6,738 nucleotides of DNA from the NCBI GenBank assembly GCA_023387715.1, contig JAEWHQ010000361.1:1-6738 (forward strand). Direction: 5' to 3'. The position numbers and the translations under genes are program-made. Shown piece by piece: positions 1 through 6,031 of the stretch. This DNA comes from Pseudomonadota bacterium (lineage in GTDB: Bacteria; Pseudomonadota; Alphaproteobacteria; Rhizobiales; Rhizobiaceae). The notes below the pieces were generated by a model that was not told the origin of the DNA, searched no databases, and saw nothing but the letters and a program-made list of their open reading frames with translations. The first letter of the stretch is position 1. Every line of letters begins with the position of its first letter.

Positions 1-430
1 GATCGGGGCACAGGTTGCGTGCCATTCCAAAAACGGCGTGGGCAACAATGGCAACGGCAGTTATTTTAAGACCGTGAACGATCCCTTTTGCAATCGTGCT
101 ATCAAAGATGTTTGCGCCCATTGCGAATAGAACCAGGATCATAGCTGATGGTAAAGTGAAGGCGATCCAGGCGGCTAAAGCACCAAGGTAGCCGGCGCGT
201 GTTAATCCTAGTGCAAAACCTACCTGACTACTCGCAGGACCTGGTAGAAACTGACACAAGGCTACCAGATCGGCATAAGCTTGCTCGGTAAGCCAACGAC
301 GGCGCTCTACAAATTCGGTTCGAAAATATCCAAGGTGAGCAATAGGGCCGCCAAATGAGGTCAGTCCTAAGATTAGAAATGCTTTGAATACTTCGCCTGT
401 TGTTCCGGCAGGTCGAACTGTTTTGCTCAT
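1..430 (-). CDS. chrA: Chromate transporter ChrA, N-terminal part (runs off left edge)
   Basis: This is the N-terminal part of a CHR-family membrane transporter, which in characterised members exports chromate from the cytoplasm and gives chromate resistance. The reading frame is open from the ATG at 430 down to base 1, giving 143 codons without a stop, so the C-terminal part lies outside the window. The family signature is visible: an FGGP motif at residues 26-29 followed by IAHLGYF, a basic stretch ERRRW at 42-46, and LVALCQFLPGPASSQVG at about 55-71. Hydrophobic segments at about 14-30, 60-77, 83-106 and 118-137 suit membrane helices. The start is supported by an in-frame stop shortly upstream and a TAGGGAAG ribosome binding site (444-437) six bases before the ATG. 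Whether it is the long two-domain or the short form cannot be seen. It is transcribed away from the phage genes, so it is either the host flank or phage-borne cargo. Substrate specificity is inferred from the family only. Confidence 0.93.
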   Translation of the reverse strand, partial: MSKTVRPAGTTGEVFKAFLILGLTSFGGPIAHLGYFRTEFVERRRWLTEQAYADLVALCQFLPGPASSQVGFALGLTRAGYLGALAAWIAFTLPSAMILVLFAMGANIFDSTIAKGIVHGLKITAVAIVAHAVFGMARNLCPD

Positions 431-447
431 TATGGACTTCCCTAATA

Positions 448-453
448 ATTATA
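448..453 (-). promoter_or_regulatory. chrA: Possible -10 box for chrA
   Basis: Read on the minus strand this is a perfect TATAAT, upstream of the chrA ribosome binding site. The hexamer 17 bases further upstream is ATATAT, a poor -35 match, so the promoter would need an activator or another sigma factor, or the match is chance in AT-rich DNA. Confidence 0.3.
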
Positions 454-477
454 AACACAGCTTTTGCTGCATATATT

Positions 478-491
478 TTAAAGTCCTTTAA
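478..491. promoter_or_regulatory. Palindrome TTAAAG-tc-CTTTAA, possible operator
   Basis: The two six-base arms are perfect inverted copies around a two-base centre. The site lies near the middle of the divergent gap and overlaps the only -35-like hexamer (488-493) facing terS. That is where a repressor controlling one or both genes could bind. Function is inferred from position and symmetry only. Confidence 0.25.
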
Positions 492-546
492 CAGGCTAAT
501 ATTGCAAAGAGCTTACAATAGCTTCATTCATTGAAGAAAGAACAGG

Positions 547-1197
547 GTGCAAGTCTTGCCAACTTTATCAAAGGGTGAGTTTGCGAAGCTGATCAACGTC
601 TCGCCCGGACGTGTCTCGCAATATATTGCATCCGGCCAGATTGGCGGTGATGCACTGGAAGGTTCGGGACGCAGTGCCCGCATTATCGTTGAGAAAGCCA
701 AGCGCCACTTAAATAACCGACTGGATGTCTCGCAGCGTGTTGGCCTTAATGGTTTAGCTACGAAGGTTGGTGCTGCAGCTGAAGAACCGGATTTATTAAA
801 ATCTGCTCCGCCAGCGCCTTCATTCCAAAGTCATGCTGATTTGGTCTCAGATCAGATTGCTCTCGAAAAGCTTGAACAGGCGCGCATGCAGACTGCGCGT
901 GCAAGGCGTGAAGAGGCGTTAGCTGAAGGCCGTTATATTGATACTAATGAAGCGAAAGCCGAGATCATGCGTGCGGTTGCGATGGCTTATCGTGTGATGG
1001 AAGGCGGGTTGGCAGACATGGCCACATTGCTGGCCGGTCAGTTCGAAATCCCGCAGCGCGATATTCTGCACCACCTGAAACGCGGCTTTCGTGATGTGCG
1101 GGAGCGAGCCGCGCAAGGATTTAAGCAGGATATGGAAAATGTGCCGGCACTGATTGATGAAAATCAGGAGGCTGAAGAAGAGGCAAACATGTCATGA
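547..1197 (+). CDS. terS: Phage terminase small subunit, Nu1-like
   Basis: In lambda-type phages this subunit binds the packaging site on concatemeric phage DNA and recruits the large terminase. The first 45 residues read as a winged helix-turn-helix like that of lambda Nu1: LSKGEFAKLINVSPGRVSQY (7-26), then a basic stretch around 42-54 (RSARIIVEKAKRH). A low-complexity Ala/Pro linker (76-92) leads to a charged, probably coiled-coil helix (98-127, rich in E, R, A and Q) and a C-terminal region (129-195) probably used for oligomerisation and TerL contact, ending in an acidic tail. The 216-residue length is a little above lambda Nu1 (181). The start is GTG; an in-frame TGA at 532-534 rules out anything much longer, and the ribosome binding site (AAGAAAG, 534-540) is weak. 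The stop overlaps the terL start by four bases. Function is assigned from the HTH and the gene order. Confidence 0.88.
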   Translation: MQVLPTLSKGEFAKLINVSPGRVSQYIASGQIGGDALEGSGRSARIIVEKAKRHLNNRLDVSQRVGLNGLATKVGAAAEEPDLLKSAPPAPSFQSHADLVSDQIALEKLEQARMQTARARREEALAEGRYIDTNEAKAEIMRAVAMAYRVMEGGLADMATLLAGQFEIPQRDILHHLKRGFRDVRERAAQGFKQDMENVPALIDENQEAEEEANMS

Positions 1198-3218
1198 CGC
1201 GACTGAGCAATGCTCAAAGGCTTGGTCTTGAGGTTTTGTTTGAACAGACGATGCCACCGCCGCCGGTTGATTATTTGAGATGGGCAAAAGAGAATATCGT
1301 TTTTTCCGATCGTATCACGCAGTTTCCAGGACCTTATAATGAGGCGCTGTTTCCGTTCTTTTCAGAGATATTGAAGTCACTGACACCGGACGATCCGTGC
1401 CGGATGGTGACAATCTCGAAGTCTGCGCAGGTTGGCGGCACGGTACTTGCCAATATCTTTACGCTCGGCACCATGGATATGGATCCATGCGATTTCCTCT
1501 ATGTGCATCCGACAGAAGAAAACGCGTCTCGTTGGTCTAAGCAAAAGCTGATGCCCTTGCTGCGCGAGACAACATCACTGGCGGCGCTCTTTCCGGAGAA
1601 AAGCCGTGATGGCAGTAACTCAATTCATTATAAGGAACGTGCAGACGGGCGTGGCGCCATTCAGGCAGCGGGTGCTAATTCACCTTCTGGTCTGTCGATG
1701 ATCTCACCGCGCAAGCAGGTGCAGGATGATTTATCGAAATGGCAGAATAATGAAGCAGGTGATCCGGAAAGTCAGGCCGAAAGCCGCTCAAAAGCTTTTA
1801 TAGCGGCCAAGATTTTGAAAATCTCAACACCGTTGATTGCTCCAGGCTGCCGGATCAGCGGCAACTTTGAACGTGGCAGCCAAGAATATTACCATGTGCC
1901 TTGTCCGCATTGTCAGCATATGCATCCGCTTGAGTGGGAGCATATGCGCGATCATATTGATGCCGATCATCCGGAAAGGGCTTGCTTCTATTGTCCCAAA
2001 TGCGGTTCCGAAATCCGTGAGCATCATCGGGCATGGATGGTTGATCCGGCCAATGGTGCGAAGTGGGTGGCAAAATATCCGGAGCGGGCGCGCTATCATC
2101 GCTCATTCCATATTTGGGTGGCCTATTCGCCGTTGGAGAGTTGGGAGGCGCTGGCGCGGGCTTATCTGAATGTTCAATCCGGTGGCCCTGATGACAAGAC
2201 CAAGAAGTCTGGTGCTGAGCAGGTTTTTTATAATGACTGGCTGGGCGCTCCATTTGAGACGGACGGTGAGGCGATTGATTGGGAAATCTTGCGTGATCGT
2301 GCTGAGTTGGGCGATATTAAGCGCGGCATAATTCCGCCCCGCGCTTTGATCCTGACGATCGGCATTGATGTGCAGGGTGACCGTGTTGAATGGCAATTGG
2401 TCGGCAATGGTAAGAACCGTTATCGGGTTGTAATCGATCGCGGGATTATTGATGAGAGTGCAGGTCGTCATTTACCAGGCTTTGTTGCTCACTCAGGCCA
2501 TATCTCTGAGCCGCAGGTGCAAACGGCACTTTCCAATCTTATTAGGCGGGAATGGCCGGATTGCTGGGGCAATAAACGCCGTGCTGATCTCAGCGCTATC
2601 GATGGCAATGCTTACACAGAAGATGTGTGGGAGTGGGCACGCAAGCATCCGATCACCGATGTGATTATGGTTCGTGGTGATAATCGTGAAGCTGCACCCA
2701 TGCTGGCGCAGGTCAAAAAGGAAAAAGACAAGCGCGGCCGATCGCTTAAATATCAGCGGCGCTTCTTTAACTTTAATGCGTCTGTGATGAAGGCGGCACT
2801 CTACCGTTCATTCAAGAAAGAAGATCAGGAGCAGACCGGTTATGTGGATTTTGCCTCTGGTCTTGGAGATGATTTTTTTCAGCAAGTAACGTCTGAACGT
2901 CGGGTGCAAAAGAAAAACCGTGCTGGTCATTCTTTCTATGAGTGGGAATTACCAGCAGGTATTCGCAACGAAGCGCTTGATATGATGAACCAGGCGCAAG
3001 CGGCAGCACTGCGTATTGGTATCAATTATTGGACTGAGGATGAATGGGACGCGTTGAGCGAGCGTTTATCGCAAGAGCCAAAACCAGCACAGTTAGATCT
3101 CGAAGACTTGATGCATCAGCCGCAGGTGAATGAAGATGCTGCGCCAGCTGCACCAAATCAATCCATGATTGATGCCGCTATAGCGCGGGCAAAACAACGT
3201 GCGACACGGCGCGGTTAA
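1194..3218 (+). CDS. terL: Phage terminase large subunit, GpA family
   Basis: This is the packaging motor: an ATPase that drives DNA into the prohead through the portal and a nuclease that cuts concatemers. At 674 residues it is close to lambda gpA (641). The ATPase half shows a variant Walker A, SKSAQVGGT (75-83), a Walker B-like VQDD (176-179) and an STP coupling motif (211-213). Cysteine pairs at C237/C240 and C267/C270 form a likely zinc ribbon, frequent in this family. The nuclease half has acidic candidates in IGIDVQGD (D392), SAIDGN (D470) and the family-typical RNEALD (D596). The C-terminal tail from about 625 is acidic, then basic, and probably contacts the portal. The start overlaps the terS stop as ATGA, with AAGAGG at 1178-1183 as a plausible ribosome binding site. 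Family membership is seen directly; the catalytic residue assignments are inferred from motif position. Confidence 0.96.
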   Translation: MTRLSNAQRLGLEVLFEQTMPPPPVDYLRWAKENIVFSDRITQFPGPYNEALFPFFSEILKSLTPDDPCRMVTISKSAQVGGTVLANIFTLGTMDMDPCDFLYVHPTEENASRWSKQKLMPLLRETTSLAALFPEKSRDGSNSIHYKERADGRGAIQAAGANSPSGLSMISPRKQVQDDLSKWQNNEAGDPESQAESRSKAFIAAKILKISTPLIAPGCRISGNFERGSQEYYHVPCPHCQHMHPLEWEHMRDHIDADHPERACFYCPKCGSEIREHHRAWMVDPANGAKWVAKYPERARYHRSFHIWVAYSPLESWEALARAYLNVQSGGPDDKTKKSGAEQVFYNDWLGAPFETDGEAIDWEILRDRAELGDIKRGIIPPRALILTIGIDVQGDRVEWQLVGNGKNRYRVVIDRGIIDESAGRHLPGFVAHSGHISEPQVQTALSNLIRREWPDCWGNKRRADLSAIDGNAYTEDVWEWARKHPITDVIMVRGDNREAAPMLAQVKKEKDKRGRSLKYQRRFFNFNASVMKAALYRSFKKEDQEQTGYVDFASGLGDDFFQQVTSERRVQKKNRAGHSFYEWELPAGIRNEALDMMNQAQAAALRIGINYWTEDEWDALSERLSQEPKPAQLDLEDLMHQPQVNEDAAPAAPNQSMIDAAIARAKQRATRRG

Positions 3219-3243
3219 TTTCTATTTTACAAGGTTAAAATTC

Positions 3244-3465
3244 ATGACAAATCGCGCATTGCTAGAGCAGCGGTTGGCGCAGGCGCGTGAAGCCTTGCAC
3301 AAATTGCTGACAGGCGCCTCAACGGTTCAGCTGAGTTATCAGGGTGAAAGCATCACCTATAGTAGTTCGGATGAAGGCCGTTTGCGTAATTATATCCGCG
3401 AGCTGGAAAGTCAGCTCGGTTTGCGTAGCGGGCGCACACGCTCAAGGCGGGTGGTGTTTGGATGA
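3244..3465 (+). CDS. Head-tail joining protein, gpW family
   Basis: This 73-residue protein matches lambda gpW (68 residues) in size, gene position between terL and the portal gene, and pattern: an N-terminal amphipathic helix (about 4-22), a beta hairpin (about 26-40, VQLSYQGESITYS) and a second helix (about 42-58), followed by a basic tail (RSGRTRSRR). gpW binds under the portal after DNA packaging, retains the DNA and prepares the head for the tail. The frame is open from a GTG at 3199, but the ATG at 3244 is chosen because the family starts with a short tail before helix 1, it follows the terL stop by 25 bases, and AAGG lies at 3231-3234. The upstream GTG would overlap terL by 20 bases and add an atypical extension. 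The stop overlaps the portal start as ATGA. Confidence 0.92.
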   Translation: MTNRALLEQRLAQAREALHKLLTGASTVQLSYQGESITYSSSDEGRLRNYIRELESQLGLRSGRTRSRRVVFG

Positions 3466-5093
3466 GCACAGTCATTCTTGATCAAAACGGCACGCCATTG
3501 CCTGAGCGTGTGCGCGTTGCTGCGCGCAGACGTGCTGCAATGAATGCGGCGGCTTATACGGCTGCAGGCTTTGACCATTCGTCGATGGCTTCATGGAACC
3601 CTGGCACTTATTCCGGCCAGTCTGCTTTAGGCTTGTCGCGTGATACGGCGACTGATCGTATCAATGATGCGGTTCGCAATTCCGGTTGGGCTTCAGCTGG
3701 TGTCAGCCGTTTGGTTGATAATGTTGTTGGCACCGGTTGGCGGTTGTCCTCAAAGCCAAATGCCAGAACACTGAACTTGAGCGAAGATGAAGCCGATGAG
3801 ATCGGCGATCAGATTGAGGCGCTTTGGTCTGACGTGGCAACTGATCCGGGCAATTGGTTTGATGCGGAACGCACCAAATCGATCTCCGGCCTTCTCGGTC
3901 TTGCTGCAAGGCATCGCTTCACTGATGGTGAGGCATTGGCGGTGTTACCATACCGGATGGGAGCCATCGGTTATGGCACTTGCGTTCATATTATTGATCC
4001 GGCGCGGCTTTCTAATCCGTTGGGGCAGGTCGACACAGATCTGCTTCGTGATGGTGTCGAGCTTGATGAATATGGTGCACCGGTTGCTTACAATATCCGC
4101 AAGGCGCATCCAGGTGATGTGTTTATGCGCCAAAGGGAAATGTTCATCTGGGAACGTGTCGAGCGCGAGGATGGCTATGGCCGTCCGCATGTGGTGCATT
4201 CATTTGATGCCCAACGCGCTGGAATGACCCGCGGTGTATCACGTTGGGCAAGCGTGCTTCAGCAGCTCAAACAGGTCTCCGACTATAATGATTATGAACT
4301 GCAGGCGGCAGCTTTAAATGCTGTGATGGCAGCATTCATCAAAACACCGCTTGATATGGATCAACTGGCGGATTCCTTTGGCGGCACAGATAGCAATAAG
4401 GCGCTTAATGCACTGACTATGGCGCAATCCGCGGCTTATCAGGCCGATCCGATCCGTTTACGCGGGGCGCAGATTAACTTTCTTAATCCGGGTGAGGAAG
4501 TTGAATTTACAAAATCCGAGCATCCGAATGCTGCTTTTGAAGTGTTTGTGAATGCTGGCTTGCGCAATGTGGCAGCGGCTATTGGTCTGACCTATGAGCA
4601 GCTGACTATGGACTGGTCAAAGGTCAATTACTCTTCGGCGCGTGCAGCTCTCTTGGAAATCTGGCGCAGTCTTTCTTCAGAAAAGCACTCGTTTGCTCAT
4701 TCCTTCATGCAGCCGATTTATCGGGCATGGCTGGAAGAGGTCTTTGATCGCAGGCTCATTAGGCTGCCGTCTCGTGCTGTGTCGTTTGAGGCTAATCCAG
4801 CTGGATGGGTCAGGGCTGCCTGGATCGGTAGTGGTCGCGGTTGGGTGGATCCGGAAAAGGAAGCCAAGGCAACGGCTATCCGATTGGCCACAGGTATCAC
4901 TACGCAGGAATCCGAGTCCGCTGAACAGGGGCGCGACTGGAAAGAAGATATGATGCAGCGGGCGCGTGAGCAGAAATATGCAGAAAAGCTCGGCATCAAG
5001 TCGGGTGAAAATGCCAGTGCCGGTGTGGTGTCACGTTTTGTAAGCTCACCAGAAACGCAAGATCAGGATGATGAGGAAGAGAATAAAACATGA
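3462..5093 (+). CDS. Phage portal protein, lambda gpB family
   Basis: The portal is the dodecameric ring at one head vertex through which DNA enters and leaves; it nucleates prohead assembly and docks the terminase and gpW. The 543 residues match lambda gpB (533). Family-typical stretches include the basic N-terminal helix (15-25), SGWASAGVSRLVDNVVGTGW (74-93), the FTDGEAL segment (153-159), HIIDPARLSNP (176-186), GVELDEYGAPVAYNI (198-212) and a C-proximal block LTMDWSKVNYSSARAALLE near residues 380-395. Lambda gpB loses about 20 N-terminal residues on maturation; the short disordered N-terminus here could be treated likewise, which is an inference. The C-terminus is polar and acidic (DQDDEEENKT). 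Translation is probably coupled to gpW at the front and to the protease gene at the back, both through ATGA overlaps; GGTGG at 3450-3454 may serve as the ribosome binding site. Confidence 0.96.
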   Translation: MSTVILDQNGTPLPERVRVAARRRAAMNAAAYTAAGFDHSSMASWNPGTYSGQSALGLSRDTATDRINDAVRNSGWASAGVSRLVDNVVGTGWRLSSKPNARTLNLSEDEADEIGDQIEALWSDVATDPGNWFDAERTKSISGLLGLAARHRFTDGEALAVLPYRMGAIGYGTCVHIIDPARLSNPLGQVDTDLLRDGVELDEYGAPVAYNIRKAHPGDVFMRQREMFIWERVEREDGYGRPHVVHSFDAQRAGMTRGVSRWASVLQQLKQVSDYNDYELQAAALNAVMAAFIKTPLDMDQLADSFGGTDSNKALNALTMAQSAAYQADPIRLRGAQINFLNPGEEVEFTKSEHPNAAFEVFVNAGLRNVAAAIGLTYEQLTMDWSKVNYSSARAALLEIWRSLSSEKHSFAHSFMQPIYRAWLEEVFDRRLIRLPSRAVSFEANPAGWVRAAWIGSGRGWVDPEKEAKATAIRLATGITTQESESAEQGRDWKEDMMQRAREQKYAEKLGIKSGENASAGVVSRFVSSPETQDQDDEEENKT

Positions 5094-5983
5094 TTTCCTA
5101 TGCAATGCCTGAGATCGCGGCCCGCTTGTTCAATACACCTTTGATGCTGAATGAAGGCAAAGCCAATATTATAGCTCGCGCCTTTGGGCCACGGGTGCTG
5201 GGACGTGAGGTTGATGTGCAAAGCGGCACGCAGCTGGGCGTCCTCACTGAGGATATGCGGAGCCTGCGAGATGGTTGGACAGGTGAGAAAATCTACAATG
5301 GTCCGAAGATGGTCGGCAATGTTGCTGTCATCGAGGTGGAAGGTTCACTTGTCCATAAAGGCGCATGGGTTGGTAAATCTTCCGGTGTTACCTCGTATGA
5401 GGGATTGAACATCCAGATTGCTGATTGCATGAGCCGTGAGGATATCAAGGGTGTTGTGTTTGAGATCGACAGCTTTGGTGGTGAGGTCGACGGGTGCTTT
5501 GATTGTGCAGAGGGTTTGTTTGCATTGTCAGCTCAAAAGCCAACCATTGCGATCTTAACTGATCATGCTTGTTCAGCGGCTTATTTGATTGCATCTGCCT
5601 GCCGCCAGATTGTCATCCCATCTACCGGATATGCCGGATCGATTGGTGTGATTTCGATGCATATTGATGCATCTGAATGGGCAAAGAAACAGGGCATTGG
5701 TGTTACCATTTTAAGAGCGGGCGAAAAGAAAGCCCGCCCTGGTACATTTGAGGCCATGTCAGATCAGGAATATGCAGAGGCTATTTCTGATCTGGAAGAA
5801 ATGCGCATGGAATTTGCGCAAAATGTTGCGCGTTACCGCGAGGGCAGACTGAGCCTAGATGAGATCATGGCGACTGAAGCCGATACTTATCGCGGTGAAA
5901 AAGCGCGTTCCCTTGGACTTGTGGATGCTGTGGCTTCACCAAGGGATGCTTTTGAGAGTTTCATTGCTGCAGCGGCCACGTAA
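5090..5983 (+). CDS. S49-family prohead protease, lambda gpC-like
   Basis: This is a serine peptidase of the SppA/S49 family in the position of lambda gpC. In lambda-type phages it acts inside the prohead, digesting scaffold and trimming portal or capsid proteins. Visible motifs are IEVEGSLVHKG (81-91), EIDSFGGEVDG (125-135, where most relatives have DSPGG), the nucleophile in ACSAAYLIAS (S162), YAGSIGVISMHID (181-193) and a basic pair K213/K214 after LRAG, one of which is the likely general base of the Ser-Lys dyad. There is no signal peptide, as expected for a phage protein acting in assembling heads. At 297 residues it lacks the long C-terminal scaffold region of lambda gpC (439 residues); a similar region is found in the next gene. 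The start overlaps the portal stop; AGGA at 5074-5077 is rather distant, so coupling is likely. M6 (5105) is an alternative start but has no ribosome binding site. Confidence 0.93.
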   Translation: MISYAMPEIAARLFNTPLMLNEGKANIIARAFGPRVLGREVDVQSGTQLGVLTEDMRSLRDGWTGEKIYNGPKMVGNVAVIEVEGSLVHKGAWVGKSSGVTSYEGLNIQIADCMSREDIKGVVFEIDSFGGEVDGCFDCAEGLFALSAQKPTIAILTDHACSAAYLIASACRQIVIPSTGYAGSIGVISMHIDASEWAKKQGIGVTILRAGEKKARPGTFEAMSDQEYAEAISDLEEMRMEFAQNVARYREGRLSLDEIMATEADTYRGEKARSLGLVDAVASPRDAFESFIAAAAT

Positions 5984-6031
5984 CGGTCTCAAGTTTTATA
6001 CAACTCCACAATAATCAAATAGGAAAATCAG
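5984..6031 (+). promoter_or_regulatory. Short gap with ribosome binding site for the scaffold-like gene
   Basis: The 48 bases between the protease stop and the next start are AT-rich and hold AGGAAAA (6021-6027), with the AGGA core seven bases before the ATG. This is one of the clearest ribosome binding sites in the window. No terminator hairpin is seen, so transcription should read through. Confidence 0.55.

Larger units (their letters stand above)
431..546. promoter_or_regulatory. Divergent chrA/terS intergenic region
   Basis: This AT-rich 116-base gap separates two divergent genes and should hold both 5' ends. On the minus strand a perfect TATAAT lies at 453-448, about 18 bases upstream of the chrA start, but no convincing -35 box is found at the usual distance. 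On the plus strand TTAACA (488-493) and TACAAT (514-519) resemble -35 and -10 boxes but are 20 bases apart, which is long. Short palindromes are present: CAGC-tttt-GCTG (458-469), TTAAAG-tc-CTTTAA (478-491), TATTG-N11-CAATA (500-520) and CTTCA-N5-TGAAG (522-536). No tRNA, integrase gene or obvious attachment core is seen here. Confidence 0.45.

Noticed and set aside
228..458. Minus-strand open frame of 76 codons overlapping chrA
   Set aside because: It is another frame of the chrA coding strand region; the chrA frame carries the clear CHR motifs.
431..546. Attachment site or tRNA end at the presumed left phage boundary
   Set aside because: No tRNA-like fold or recognisable core was seen, and without the right end a repeat cannot be compared.
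1824..2471. Several open frames of 90-132 codons on both strands inside terL
   Set aside because: They lie wholly within a well-recognised gene, have no good ribosome binding sites and show compositions (rich in R, H, P, M) typical of shadow frames.
2872..2879. Run of seven T within terL, considered as a slippage or frameshift site
   Set aside because: It encodes Asp-Phe-Phe in frame, and the frame continues normally to the expected C-terminal nuclease motif.
3199..3243. Upstream GTG start that would extend the gpW-like protein by 15 residues
   Set aside because: The extension overlaps the end of terL, is unlike gpW N-termini, and the ATG at 3244 fits the family length.
5717..5737. GCGGGC-N9-GCCCGC hairpin inside the protease gene, considered as a terminator
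   Set aside because: It is not followed by a T run and sits in the middle of an intact coding region near the catalytic lysine; codon constraint (AGEKKARPG) explains it.
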